DNA of 64,000 nt from Serpens gallinarum (GTDB taxonomy: Bacteria > Pseudomonadota > Gammaproteobacteria > Pseudomonadales > Pseudomonadaceae): the NCBI RefSeq assembly GCF_014836765.1, contig NZ_JACSQG010000001.1, positions 368,896-432,895 of the forward strand. Reading direction: 5' to 3'. Under the pieces are notes generated by a model, which saw only the letters and a list, made by a program, of their open reading frames with translations, was not told the DNA's origin and searched no databases. A program made the position numbers and the translations under genes. This document shows, in pieces, positions 47,592 through 56,193 of the stretch (position 1 is the first letter of the stretch; each line of letters begins with the position of its first letter).

Positions 47592-47642
47592 ATGCATCGC
47601 TTCACCTGCCTCGTCACGGAGGCTCCATGTTCACAGGAATAA
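47592..47642 (+). CDS. Possible 16-codon leader peptide overlapping ribE start
   Basis: An ATG at 47592 with AGGAG eight bases upstream opens a 16-codon frame (MHRFTCLVTEAPCSQE) that ends at a TAA 13 bases inside ribE. The AGGAG lies at the edge of a hairpin CCTGTTTTT / AAAAACAGG (47564-47581). It could couple riboswitch state to ribE translation. It may also be chance; coding cannot be tested from length alone. Confidence 0.35.
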   Translation: MHRFTCLVTEAPCSQE

Positions 47643-48286
47643 TCGAAGCCATCGGCAGCATTCGCGCGATCACGCCCAAGGGCGGTGATGTGCGGGTTTA
47701 TGTGGCCACCGGCAAGCTGGACCTGGGCGACGTCAAGCTCGGCGACAGCATCGCCGTCAACGGCGTGTGCCTGACCGCCGTGGAATTGCCCGGCGACGGC
47801 TTTTGGGCCGATGTCAGCCGCGAGACACTGGCACTCACCGGTTTCATCGACCTGAAGACCGGCAGCCCGGTCAACCTGGAAAAGGCCCTGACGCCGACCA
47901 GCCGCCTGGGTGGCCATCTGGTCAGCGGCCACGTCGATGGTGTCGGCGAGGTGGTGTCCCGCGAGGACAATGCCCGCGCCGTGCAATTCAAGATTCGCGC
48001 GCCGCGCGAGCTGGCCAAGTACATCGCCCACAAGGGCTCGATCACCGTGGACGGCACCAGCCTGACGGTGAACGCGGTCAACGGCGCGGAGTTCGAGCTG
48101 ACCATCGTGCCGCACACCCTGGTGGAAACCATCATGGCTGACTATCGCCCCGGGCGGCGGGTCAACCTGGAGGTCGACATGCTGGCGCGTTATATCGAGC
48201 GTCTGTTGCTCGGCGACAACGCCGCCGAACCCGCAGCATCCGGCATCACCGAAGGTTTCCTGGCCGAACACGGCTACCTCAAGTAA
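47627..48286 (+). CDS. ribE: Riboflavin synthase alpha chain
   Basis: A 219-residue riboflavin synthase that dismutates two 6,7-dimethyl-8-ribityllumazine molecules to riboflavin and a pyrimidine. It has the two-barrel repeat: MFTGIIEAIGSI with SIAVNGVCLTAVE in the first half, and GHVDGVGEV with SITVDGTSLTVN in the second. GGAGG lies just before the ATG. It is the first gene after the FMN riboswitch. In other pseudomonads ribD is upstream; here the malonate locus is. Confidence 0.95.
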   Translation: MFTGIIEAIGSIRAITPKGGDVRVYVATGKLDLGDVKLGDSIAVNGVCLTAVELPGDGFWADVSRETLALTGFIDLKTGSPVNLEKALTPTSRLGGHLVSGHVDGVGEVVSREDNARAVQFKIRAPRELAKYIAHKGSITVDGTSLTVNAVNGAEFELTIVPHTLVETIMADYRPGRRVNLEVDMLARYIERLLLGDNAAEPAASGITEGFLAEHGYLK

Positions 48287-48299
48287 GGAATTTGCCAGC

Positions 48300-49385
48300 A
48301 TGGCACTCAACACTATCGAAGAGCTGGTCGAAGACATCCGCCAGGGCAAGATGGTCATCCTCATGGATGATGAAGACCGCGAGAACGAAGGCGACCTGAT
48401 CATGGCCGCCGAATGCTGCAAGGCCGAGCACATCAACTTCATGGCGCGTTTCGCCCGTGGCCTGATCTGCCTGCCGATGAGCCGCGAGCGCTGCGAAGCC
48501 CTCGATCTGCCGCTGATGTCGCAGCGTAACGGCTCCGGCTTCGGTACCAACTTCACCGTATCCATCGAAGCCGCCGAAGGCGTGACCACCGGCATTTCCG
48601 CCGCCGACCGTGCGCGCACCGTGCAAGTGGCCGTGGCCAAGGGCGCCAAGGCCGAGGATATCGTCAGCCCGGGGCACATTTTCCCGCTGATGGCCCAGCC
48701 CGGCGGCGTGCTGTCGCGTGCCGGCCACACCGAGGCGGCCTGTGACCTGTCGCGGATGGCCGGTTTCGATGCCAGCGGCGTGATCTGCGAAATCATGAAC
48801 GACGACGGCACCATGGCCCGTCGTCCGGAGCTTGAAGCCTTCGCCGAGCAGCATGGCATCAAGATCGGCACCATCGCCGAGTTGATTCATTACCGCATGG
48901 TCAATGAACGCACGGTGCAGCGCGTGTCCGAGCAGCCGCTGGATACCGAACTGGGGCAGTTCAACCTGGTGACCTACCGCGACAGCGTCGAAGACAACGT
49001 GCACATGGCGCTGACCCTGGGCGAGATCAGCCCCGAAGTGCCGACGCTGGTGCGCGTGCACAACATGGAGCCGCTGCGCGACCTGCTGCTGGTCAACGTG
49101 CCGGGACGCTGGAGCCTGCGCGCGGCCATGGCTGAGGTGGCCAAGGCCGGCAGCGGGGTGGTGCTGCTGCTCGGCAAACCGCTGACCGGTCCCGAACTGC
49201 TCGCCCAGCTCAACCGCCAGCAGACCCCGGCACCGACGCCGGCGATCTACAGCACGGTGGGTGCGGGCTCGCAGATCCTGCGTGATCTGGGCGTGCGCAA
49301 GATGCGTTTGATGAGCTCGCCCATGAAGTTCAACGCGATATCCGGTTTCGACCTGGAAGTTGTAGAATACCTGCCCGCTGAATAA
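48300..49385 (+). CDS. ribBA: DHBP synthase with degenerate GTP cyclohydrolase II domain
   Basis: A 361-residue protein. Residues 1-205 are 3,4-dihydroxy-2-butanone-4-phosphate synthase, with the active-site loop MDDEDRENEGDL and RAGHTEAACDL. Residues 208-361 resemble GTP cyclohydrolase II, but the zinc cysteines are missing: the place where RibA has HSECLTGD...CDC reads VHNMEPLRDLLL. This half is therefore probably not a cyclohydrolase, and a separate ribA at 52943 supplies that step. Gap to ribE is 13 bases. Confidence 0.93.
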   Translation: MALNTIEELVEDIRQGKMVILMDDEDRENEGDLIMAAECCKAEHINFMARFARGLICLPMSRERCEALDLPLMSQRNGSGFGTNFTVSIEAAEGVTTGISAADRARTVQVAVAKGAKAEDIVSPGHIFPLMAQPGGVLSRAGHTEAACDLSRMAGFDASGVICEIMNDDGTMARRPELEAFAEQHGIKIGTIAELIHYRMVNERTVQRVSEQPLDTELGQFNLVTYRDSVEDNVHMALTLGEISPEVPTLVRVHNMEPLRDLLLVNVPGRWSLRAAMAEVAKAGSGVVLLLGKPLTGPELLAQLNRQQTPAPTPAIYSTVGAGSQILRDLGVRKMRLMSSPMKFNAISGFDLEVVEYLPAE

Positions 49386-49393
49386 TGCCCAGA

Positions 49394-49415
49394 GGCGCCG
49401 CCGGAACGCGGCGCC
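49394..49415 (+). other. GC-rich hairpin between ribBA and ribH
   Basis: GGCGCCGC / GCGGCGCC form an 8-base stem with a 6-base loop, followed by TTCGTTCTTT. It resembles a weak terminator and may lower expression of ribH-nusB-thiL relative to ribE-ribBA. Confidence 0.5.
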
Positions 49416-49445
49416 TTCGTTCTTTAAGAGAAGAGAAGCCAGTCC

Positions 49446-49922
49446 ATGACCCTGAAGACCATCGAAGGTACCTTCATCGCCCCCCAAGGAAAATTTGCCC
49501 TGGTGGTCGGCCGCTTCAACAGCTTTGTTGTCGAAAGCCTGGTGAGCGGCGCTGTTGACGCCTTGGTTCGCCATGGTGTGAGCGAAGACGACATCACCAT
49601 CATCCGCGCGCCGGGTGCCTTCGAAATCCCGCTGGTGGCACAGAAAGTCGCCCAGCTGGACGAATACGCGGCGATCATCGCCCTCGGCGCGGTCATTCGT
49701 GGCGGCACGCCGCACTTCGAATACGTCGCCGGTGAGTGCACCAAGGGCCTGGCCCAGGTGTCCATGGAATACGGCGTGCCGGTTTCCTTCGGCGTGCTGA
49801 CTGTAGATTCCATCGAGCAGGCCATCGAGCGCTCCGGCACCAAGGCCGGCAACAAGGGCGCCGAGGCTGCATTGTCCGCCCTGGAAATGGTCAGCCTGCT
49901 GACCGCCCTGGAGGTCAAGTGA
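49446..49922 (+). CDS. ribH: 6,7-dimethyl-8-ribityllumazine synthase
   Basis: A 158-residue lumazine synthase that joins the RibBA product with the ribitylamino-pyrimidine. It shows [54 protein letters not shown] with the catalytic His, and [19 protein letters not shown]. Its TGA stop lies in GTGA, overlapping the nusB start. Confidence 0.96.
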   Translation: MTLKTIEGTFIAPQGKFALVVGRFNSFVVESLVSGAVDALVRHGVSEDDITIIRAPGAFEIPLVAQKVAQLDEYAAIIALGAVIRGGTPHFEYVAGECTKGLAQVSMEYGVPVSFGVLTVDSIEQAIERSGTKAGNKGAEAALSALEMVSLLTALEVK

Positions 49923-50407
49923 GCCTGAATCGCGACGACAGTCCCGATGCCCAGCCGGCCAAGCCGGCCAAGGGCAAGATCGCGACGCGCCGAGTGGCGC
50001 GTAGCCTGGCCATGCAAGCGCTGTATCAGTGGCACATGGCTGGCCAGAGTCTGAACGAAATCGAGGCGCAGTTTCGCGTCGACAACGATTTCGCCGGCGT
50101 CGACGGGGCGTATTTCCATGAACTGCTCACTGGCGTGGCGCGCAACAAGACCGAGGTCGACGGGCATATCGAACCGCACCTGGACCGCCCGCTGGAGGAG
50201 CTCGACCCGGTCGAACTGGCCATCCTGCGACTGTCCACCTACGAGCTGAGTTACCGCGTCGATGTACCGTATCGCGTGGTGATCAACGAAGGGATCGAGC
50301 TGGCCAAGACCTATGGTGCCACTGACGGGCATAAGTTCGTCAACGGCGTGCTGGACAAGCTGGCGCCCACGCTGCGCGCCGCCGAAGTGCGCAGCAACAA
50401 GCGCTGA
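49919..50407 (+). CDS. nusB: Transcription antitermination protein NusB
   Basis: A 162-residue NusB that works with NusE at boxA in rRNA antitermination. It has an Ala/Pro/Lys-rich leader, then [15 protein letters not shown], the ILRLSTYEL segment and [30 protein letters not shown]. The start is the GTG at 49919 inside GTGA with ribH, with GGAGG upstream; the longer open frame is a shadow across ribH. Confidence 0.95.
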   Translation: MSLNRDDSPDAQPAKPAKGKIATRRVARSLAMQALYQWHMAGQSLNEIEAQFRVDNDFAGVDGAYFHELLTGVARNKTEVDGHIEPHLDRPLEELDPVELAILRLSTYELSYRVDVPYRVVINEGIELAKTYGATDGHKFVNGVLDKLAPTLRAAEVRSNKR

Positions 50408-50419
50408 TGATCCGCCCAC

Positions 50420-51388
50420 ATGGGTGAGTTCGAGCTGATCCGCCGCTTCTTCGCCGCCGCGCCCTGTGCGCAGGGCGGCGAGGGCGTGGCGCTGGGCATC
50501 GGCGACGATTGCGCCTTGCTTGACGTGCCGTCCGGCGAACACTTGGCGGTGTCCACTGACACCTTGGTGGCCGGTGTGCACTTTCCTGATCCGTGCGATC
50601 CCTTTCTGCTGGGCCAGCGTGCCCTGGCAGTGTCGACCAGTGATCTGGCCGCCATGGGCGCCACCCCCCTTGCGTTTACCCTATCCCTGACCCTGCCCGC
50701 TGCCGACGAGGCGTGGCTGCAGGCGTTCGCCCGTGGCCTGAATCACATGGCGCAGGCGTGCGCTCTGCGCCTGGTGGGCGGTGATACCACGCGCGGGCCG
50801 TTGAGCCTGGGCATGACGGTGTTCGGCCGGGTGCCGCGTGGTTCGGCGCTGACTCGTGCCGGCGCGCAACCCGGCGAGCTGTTGTGTGTGGGCGGTAGCC
50901 TGGGTGATGCAGCCGGCGCGTTGCCGCTGGTGCTGGGCGAGCGAGTCGCAGCGGCGTCTATCGCCAAGCCCTTGCTGGCGCGGTACTGGTCGCCGCAACC
51001 GCAGCTTGAGTTGGGCCTGCTGCTGCGCGGCAAGGCCAGCGCGGCGCTGGATATCTCCGATGGCTTGCTGGGGGATTGCGGGCATATCGCCAAGGCGTCA
51101 CAGGTCGCGTTGCATATCGATCGGACGCGTTTGCCACTCTCCGAGGCCTTGCTGAGCCTTGGGGGACGCCAAGCAGCCGAGCAGTGTGCGTTGTCTGGCG
51201 GCGATGACTACCGGCTGGCGTTCACGCTGCCGGAGCGGCATCTGGCTGACGTGCAAGCGCACTGGCCGGACGTGGCGGTCATCGGCCGGGTAGCGATAGG
51301 TGAGGGCGTGCACCTGTACGATGAACAGGGAGGCGAACTTTCGCTGCCCGAACGTGGTTATCAACATTTTGGGCCTTCCCGTGACTGA
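50420..51388 (+). CDS. thiL: Thiamine-monophosphate kinase
   Basis: A 322-residue PurM-like kinase making thiamine diphosphate from thiamine monophosphate. Motifs are GIGDDCALLDVP, STDTLVAGVHF, LVGGDTTRGPLSLGMTVFG and ALDISDGLLGD. The start ATG has no strong ribosome binding site; the start MGEFELIRRFF is nevertheless typical. It overlaps pgpA by eight bases. Confidence 0.94.
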   Translation: MGEFELIRRFFAAAPCAQGGEGVALGIGDDCALLDVPSGEHLAVSTDTLVAGVHFPDPCDPFLLGQRALAVSTSDLAAMGATPLAFTLSLTLPAADEAWLQAFARGLNHMAQACALRLVGGDTTRGPLSLGMTVFGRVPRGSALTRAGAQPGELLCVGGSLGDAAGALPLVLGERVAAASIAKPLLARYWSPQPQLELGLLLRGKASAALDISDGLLGDCGHIAKASQVALHIDRTRLPLSEALLSLGGRQAAEQCALSGGDDYRLAFTLPERHLADVQAHWPDVAVIGRVAIGEGVHLYDEQGGELSLPERGYQHFGPSRD

Positions 51389-51899
51389 GCTCTCTGGTTC
51401 CGAACCCGTACCGCCTTCGGTGTGGCGCAATCCTTGGCATTTCCTGGCCTTCGGCTTTGGCTCCGGCACCCTGCCCAAGGCGCCGGGCACCTGGGGCTCG
51501 CTGGTGGCGCTGCCGTTTATCCCACTCTGGCAGATGCTGCCGGACTGGGGCTATTGGCTGATGCTCGGCGTGACCATGCTGTTCGGCTTCTGGCTGTGCG
51601 GCAAGGTCGCCAACGACCTGCGCGTGCACGACCACGAAGGCATCGTCTGGGACGAGATGGTCGGCATGTGGATCACCCTGTGGCTGGTGCCCGAGGGCTG
51701 GCAGTGGTTGCTGGTCGGTTTCCTGGTGTTCCGCTTCTTCGACATCCTCAAGCCCTGGCCGATCCGCTGGGTCGACCGCAATGTGCATGGCGGCGTCGGC
51801 ATCATGCTCGACGACGTACTGGCCGGTGTGTTCGCCTGGATAGCCATGCAGGGCATCATCTGGGTCTGGCTTAACGGCGGCGCTCAGCTCTTTTCGTAG
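51381..51899 (+). CDS. pgpA: Phosphatidylglycerophosphatase A
   Basis: A 172-residue inner-membrane enzyme that dephosphorylates phosphatidylglycerophosphate. The family start NPWHFLAFGFGSGTLPKAPGTWGSL, the acidic DHEGIVWDEMVGMW motif and FRFFDILKPWPIRWVDRN are clear. The GTG at 51381 overlaps thiL and is my choice; an in-frame GTG at 51354 is possible. Neither has a strong ribosome binding site. Confidence 0.93.
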   Translation: MTELSGSEPVPPSVWRNPWHFLAFGFGSGTLPKAPGTWGSLVALPFIPLWQMLPDWGYWLMLGVTMLFGFWLCGKVANDLRVHDHEGIVWDEMVGMWITLWLVPEGWQWLLVGFLVFRFFDILKPWPIRWVDRNVHGGVGIMLDDVLAGVFAWIAMQGIIWVWLNGGAQLFS

Positions 51900-51929
51900 G
51901 TGAATCACGATCCACTGAGTGGTGCTGTG

Positions 51930-52012
51930 GTGGATGTAAAAAAGCGACATCCGCCCTACCGGCGACGAAAAACGTGTCGCGCTTTCGTAGGGGGGCACGC
52001 TTTATCGACCCA
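51930..52012. repeat. Palindromic intergenic repeat-like element
   Basis: Two related pieces lie head to head in the 293-base pgpA-protease gap: GTGGATGTAAAAAAGCGACATCC followed by GCCCTACC, and CGTAGGGGGGCACGCTTT followed by ATCGACCCACC. GGATGT/ACATCC forms a hairpin. They resemble the GTAGGGTGGAT...ATCCACC elements scattered in some pseudomonads, as I remember them. Only this one is seen here. Confidence 0.4.
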
Positions 52013-52192
52013 CCAGACGGTGGTCAGGCTGGAAGCAAGCACCCGCTAAAGACATCAAGTTCTGAACCTGGCCGCCTCATCCAGTTTTCACTCCCCACTG
52101 GAATTTCCCCACCTGTGACCTGGCCACGCTTTGCCGTGCACGCGGATGGCTATTCTGTTCGCCCGTATCTTTTTAGCGAGCCGCCAGTGCCG

Positions 52193-52837
52193 ATGCGTCG
52201 TCTCCTTCCGTTGGTCAGCCTGTTGCTGGCCGCTTCCCTGGCCCAAGCCGCGCCCGAGCAGGTGCTGGTGGTTGGCCTGTTCCCCAATGCCGTCGTGCTC
52301 AATGTCGACGGCCAGCGCAAGCTGGTAAAGGTTGGCCAGGTAGGGCCCGGCGGTGTCGAAGTGGTCAGCGCCGACAGTCGCGGCGCGGTGTTGCGCATCG
52401 ATGGCCAGACGCGTCGGTTTGAGTTGAGCCGAGAATACAGTGAGGGCTTCAGCGCGCCGAGCAAGCAGCAGGTCAGCATCGCCCGCGGACTGGGCGGGCA
52501 TTACTGGGTCGCCGGTTCGGTAGACGGCCATCCGATGCAGTTTCTGGTGGATACCGGCGCCACCTCGCTGGCCATTAACGAGCAGGACGCCAAGCGCCTG
52601 GGGTTGGACTATCGGGTCAAGGGCCGACCGATGCTGGCCAGTACGGCCAGCGGTACGGCCAAGGGCTGGAAGCTCAGCGTCGACCGGGTTAAGGTCGGAA
52701 GCCTGGAAGTGCTCGGTGTGGATACGGTGGTGCTGGAAGGCGATGCGCCGACCGAAGCCCTGCTGGGCATGAGCTTTCTCAGCCGTGTACGTTGGCGCGA
52801 GGAGCAGGGCGTACTGATACTGGAATCCAAGTTGTAG
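52193..52837 (+). CDS. Periplasmic retropepsin-like aspartic protease (TIGR02281 type)
   Basis: A 214-residue exported protein with signal peptide (MRRLLPLVSLLLAASLAQA). Residues 100-214 form a retropepsin-like fold with the single active-site motif FLVDTGATSLAI and the partner segment LLGMSFLSRV. This matches the bacterial clan AA aspartic protease family, which works as a dimer. The N-terminal 80 residues are a small beta-rich domain. The ATG at 52193 is preferred to longer in-frame starts because it begins the signal peptide. Confidence 0.85.
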   Translation: MRRLLPLVSLLLAASLAQAAPEQVLVVGLFPNAVVLNVDGQRKLVKVGQVGPGGVEVVSADSRGAVLRIDGQTRRFELSREYSEGFSAPSKQQVSIARGLGGHYWVAGSVDGHPMQFLVDTGATSLAINEQDAKRLGLDYRVKGRPMLASTASGTAKGWKLSVDRVKVGSLEVLGVDTVVLEGDAPTEALLGMSFLSRVRWREEQGVLILESKL

Positions 52838-52942
52838 GTCGTCACGCGTACCTTCTTCAGTCAGTCCGTTCGTGGCTTTCCACGCCCGCAAGCCGCTTCA
52901 CTGCGGTTATACTCCGCGCTTTATTTTTCTGGAGTTTCTCCG

Positions 52943-53560
52943 GTGTCCGTCGTTTTCGTCGCCGCATCCAAACTGCCTACGCCTTTTGCCGAATTCACCA
53001 TGCACGGTTTCCTCGACGAGGCGACCGGCAAAGAGCATGTGGTGCTGAGCCTGGGCGATGTCGGCGATGGCCAGCCTGTGCTGGGCCGTGTGCACTCCGA
53101 GTGCCTGACGGGCGATGCGCTGTTCAGCCTGCGCTGCGACTGTGGCTTTCAACTGGAAGCAGCGTTGCGCGCCATCGCCGATGAAGGTCGTGGCGTGCTG
53201 CTGTACCTGCGCCAGGAAGGCCGTGGCATCGGCCTGTTAAACAAGATCCGCGCCTATGAACTGCAGGACGGCGGCGCCGATACGGTGGAAGCCAACGAAC
53301 GCCTGGGTTTCCCCGCCGACATGCGCGAATACGGCATCTGCCTGCCGATGCTCGCCCACCTGGGCATCCGCGAACTCAAGCTGATGACCAACAACCCGCG
53401 CAAGGTCAAGGCGCTGGAAGGCTTTGGCATCCCCGTCACTGAGCGCAAGCCGCTGAAGACCGGGCTCAATCCCCATAACCGCAAATACCTGGCGACCAAG
53501 GCCGGCAAGCTCGGGCACATGCTCGGCAGCCTGCATCAGGACGAAGTCGAACAGCCATGA
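52943..53560 (+). CDS. ribA: GTP cyclohydrolase II
   Basis: A 205-residue enzyme that opens GTP to the pyrimidine precursor of riboflavin. The zinc cysteines are Cys54, Cys65 and Cys67 (HSECLTGD...LRCDCG), and the active site [16 protein letters not shown] is present. The start is a GTG at 52943 with TGGAG eight bases upstream. It compensates for the zinc-less second domain of RibBA. The next gene overlaps it by four bases (ATGA). Confidence 0.96.
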   Translation: MSVVFVAASKLPTPFAEFTMHGFLDEATGKEHVVLSLGDVGDGQPVLGRVHSECLTGDALFSLRCDCGFQLEAALRAIADEGRGVLLYLRQEGRGIGLLNKIRAYELQDGGADTVEANERLGFPADMREYGICLPMLAHLGIRELKLMTNNPRKVKALEGFGIPVTERKPLKTGLNPHNRKYLATKAGKLGHMLGSLHQDEVEQP

Positions 53561-53964
53561 ACCGCGCCAACGCCCGTCGCCGGTTGAACCTGATCTGGTG
53601 GGGCCGCTTGGCCCTGTGCGTGCTGCCCTGGCTGGTGCTGGCGCAGGTTGACGTGGATTGGGGCCTGCCGCCCATGGCGTTTTTTATCGCCGGCCTGCTC
53701 AGCCTGTTTGTCACCCTGAAATTCTTCCCCGCCTTTAAACGGGCGCTTTGGGCCATGGGCCAGACGGACGCCGACGAATCGGCCCGCTGGGGCGCTCTGC
53801 AACAAGCACAGGGCAAAGGACTCTATTGGGCCAGCCTACCGGCCTGGATGGCCGCCCTCGGTACGTTGTCGGGTCTGGAAGGCGTTGCGTGCCTGCTGCT
53901 GATCTTCGGCAGCGTGATGATTTTTATTCTGTACCGTATTCCGCGTCAGGTGCTTTTGCCGTAA
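53557..53964 (+). CDS. Small membrane protein, unknown
   Basis: A 135-residue protein with about four hydrophobic helices in two pairs: residues 15-30 with 38-55, and 88-108 with 112-128. A charged loop lies between the pairs. I do not recognise a family with a known function; it is coupled to ribA by an ATGA overlap. Its 3' end overlaps the convergent PduO-like gene by 19 bases. Confidence 0.7.
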   Translation: MNRANARRRLNLIWWGRLALCVLPWLVLAQVDVDWGLPPMAFFIAGLLSLFVTLKFFPAFKRALWAMGQTDADESARWGALQQAQGKGLYWASLPAWMAALGTLSGLEGVACLLLIFGSVMIFILYRIPRQVLLP

Positions 53965-54491
53965 CTCTTGCTGGCAAAGTACGTCTCTTCAAAACCGCGA
54001 CGCTGGTTCACCACCAGTGTCAGCACAAAGAAGAAATTGCACATCAGGTTGCACATTCGCGGCAGCACCAGCGGCACTTCAATCCCTTCCTGATCCACAC
54101 GCACCAAGGCGCGGATGGCTTTCTTCGCCACCGAGCGCGCCTGGTGCAGTTGCGGCACCGGCGCGTGCCCGCGGGGCAGGACAAACCCCTGCAAACGCTC
54201 CGACACCTCTTCGCGATAGTGCGCCATGCGCGCACTTAGCCAGCTCAGGTCATCTTCTTCGATCGCCAGGCGCCCGCGCACCGAGCCGTTGACGTGAAAC
54301 GCCAGCGGTTGCAGCTTTTCGAGGTCGGCACGCAGGTCGGGCATGTCGTCCGGCAGGTAGGCGAGCACCCCACCAATCAGCGCGCATAGTTCATCGGTAA
54401 CGACCTCGAAATCGCACAATGACGAGGCGTCCTGAATAAAGGGATAACAGACCTCATCGAGGTTCTTACTCAGCTTCAGCATGGTGCTCAC
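53946..54491 (-). CDS. Degenerate PduO-type cobalamin adenosyltransferase-like protein
   Basis: A 181-residue helical protein resembling PduO-type ATP:cob(I)alamin adenosyltransferases. The matching parts are SARMAHYREEVSERLQGFVLPRG, LHQARSVAKKAIRALVR and FVLTLVVNQRRGFEE. The N-terminal ATP-binding loop T-K-T-G-D-x-G is missing, and the usual N-R-x-S-D near the end reads CNLMCNFF. Activity is therefore doubtful; a binding or chaperone role is possible. Its GTG start overlaps the btuD stop, so it is the last gene of the B12 operon. Confidence 0.72.
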   Translation of the reverse strand: MSTMLKLSKNLDEVCYPFIQDASSLCDFEVVTDELCALIGGVLAYLPDDMPDLRADLEKLQPLAFHVNGSVRGRLAIEEDDLSWLSARMAHYREEVSERLQGFVLPRGHAPVPQLHQARSVAKKAIRALVRVDQEGIEVPLVLPRMCNLMCNFFFVLTLVVNQRRGFEETYFASKSYGKST

Positions 54492-55216
54492 TTGGGCAGG
54501 ATGATGGGTGGATTGGTGGTGAGGTCGATATGCACATCCACCTGGAAGGCAGCGGTGATATGGGCCTCGGTCAACACCTCTTGCGGGGTTCCATAGGCCA
54601 GCACCTGTCCTTCAGCGAGCAGGCACAGCTTGTCGCAGTAGCGCGCGGCCAGCCCCAGGTCGTGAATAGACAGCACGACCGAGCGATCCTGGTGCGCATG
54701 ATCGCGCAGCAGCTCCATCACCTTGCGCTGGTGACGCAAATCGAGACTGGCGATCGGCTCGTCGGCCAGCAGTAACACGGGTTGGCCGGCGAGGACGCGA
54801 GCCAGCCAGACGCGCGCCTGTTCGCCACCGGAGAGTTCCGCAACCTTGCGCGTGCGCCACTCCAGCACGCCGGTACGTTGCATGGCAGACGTGATCAGCG
54901 CAGCGTCTTCGTCGCCCCATGGCAGGCGGCCCAAGGCGACCACATCCTCCACGCTCAGGGACCAGGCGCTGTGATGGCTCTGCGGCAGAAAACCGATGCG
55001 CTGGGCACGTTGCTTCGGGCTCAGGTGAGCGGCGTCGAAGCCGAAGTAACTCAGGCTGCCGGTGTGAGGCTGAATGCCCGCCAGCGCGTTCAGCAGGGTG
55101 GATTTTCCCGCGCCGTTGGGGCCGATCAGGCCCAGCATCTCGCCGGCGGCGAGCGAGAAGCGCACAGGTTCGAGGCGGCCGGGTACGCTCACGCGTTCGA
55201 GGCGAATCAGATCCAT
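54488..55216 (-). CDS. btuD: Vitamin B12 ABC transporter ATP-binding protein
   Basis: A 242-residue ABC ATPase. Walker A is GPNGAGKST, the signature is LSGGEQ, Walker B is LLLADEPIASLD, and the switch His is in SIHDLGLAARY. The ATG at 55216 overlaps the btuC end by ten bases. With BtuC and BtuF it imports cobalamin across the inner membrane; the cobalamin assignment rests on operon context with btuB and the riboswitch. Confidence 0.88.
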   Translation of the reverse strand: MDLIRLERVSVPGRLEPVRFSLAAGEMLGLIGPNGAGKSTLLNALAGIQPHTGSLSYFGFDAAHLSPKQRAQRIGFLPQSHHSAWSLSVEDVVALGRLPWGDEDAALITSAMQRTGVLEWRTRKVAELSGGEQARVWLARVLAGQPVLLLADEPIASLDLRHQRKVMELLRDHAHQDRSVVLSIHDLGLAARYCDKLCLLAEGQVLAYGTPQEVLTEAHITAAFQVDVHIDLTTNPPIILPK

Positions 55217-56193
55217 TGCTTGCGCTCCTTCCACACCAGCCAGATAAACAGCGGGGCACCGATCAGCGCCGTGAGCACGCCCAGTTTCAATTCACGCCCG
55301 GCCGGCAACAGGCGTACAGCCATATCGGCCAGGCAGACGAGACAGGCACCGGCCAGCGCCGAGGGAATCAGCAAACGGTCGGGGCGGTGACGCACCAGCG
55401 GACGAATGAGGTGCGGGACCAGTAGGCCGACAAAACCGATGCCGCCGGCCACGGCCACGGAAGCGCCGACCAGTAGCGCGCAGCCCAGCACGACCAGGCG
55501 GCTGCCGCGCTTGTGGGCCAGCCCCAGGCTTTGGGCGACTTGTTCGCCCAGACTCAGGCCCAGCAGCAGACGGCGCTGGCCCCAGATCAGCAAAAAACCG
55601 ATCAACAACGCCGGGCCAAGCAGCAGCAGATGCTCCAGTCCGCGCTCGGACACCGAACCCAGCAGCCAGAACACCAGTTCCTGCATGGCATAGGGATTGG
55701 GGGCGAAGTTGAGCACGGCGGCCAGCAGCGCTCCACTCAGGGTGCTGATGGCCAGACCGGCGAGAATCACCATGCCGGCCCCGCTGGAACCGGCCAGGCC
55801 CAGCATGAGGGTCAGGGCGATGCCGGCCCCGCACAGCCCGGCCAGCGCCGGCGCAAAGGCTCCGGCCCACGGCAGCAAACCGAAATAGAACACTCCGGCT
55901 GCCCCCAGCGCAGCGCCCTGGCTGGCACCGGTCAGACCCGGATCGGCCAGTGGGTTGCGCAACAGGCCTTGCAAGGCTGCGCCGCTCAGCCCCAGCGCCG
56001 CGCCCACCGCCAGGGCCAGCAGCGTGCGCGGCAGGCGAATTTCACCGATGACAATGGCGTCCGGGCCGTTGCCGCCGCTGAGCCAATCGAGCAGCCCGGT
56101 TAATACCGCCACCTGGGTGGAGCCGAGGCTCAGCGACAGCAGCGCCAGGACAAGCGCCAGCAAGGCCAGGAGGGGGGTGATCAGTCGAGCCAT
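55207..56193 (-). CDS. btuC: Vitamin B12 ABC transporter permease
   Basis: A 328-residue FecCD/BtuC-type permease with about ten helices. Typical motifs are GEIRLPRTLLALAVGAALGLSGAALQGLLRNPLADPGLTGAS and the C-terminal GGIGFVGLLVPHLIRPLVRHRPDRLLIPSALAGA. The ATG at 56193 overlaps btuF by 13 bases. Haem or siderophore permeases share this fold; the B12 riboswitch upstream decides in favour of cobalamin. Confidence 0.9.
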   Translation of the reverse strand: MARLITPLLALLALVLALLSLSLGSTQVAVLTGLLDWLSGGNGPDAIVIGEIRLPRTLLALAVGAALGLSGAALQGLLRNPLADPGLTGASQGAALGAAGVFYFGLLPWAGAFAPALAGLCGAGIALTLMLGLAGSSGAGMVILAGLAISTLSGALLAAVLNFAPNPYAMQELVFWLLGSVSERGLEHLLLLGPALLIGFLLIWGQRRLLLGLSLGEQVAQSLGLAHKRGSRLVVLGCALLVGASVAVAGGIGFVGLLVPHLIRPLVRHRPDRLLIPSALAGACLVCLADMAVRLLPAGRELKLGVLTALIGAPLFIWLVWKERKQWI

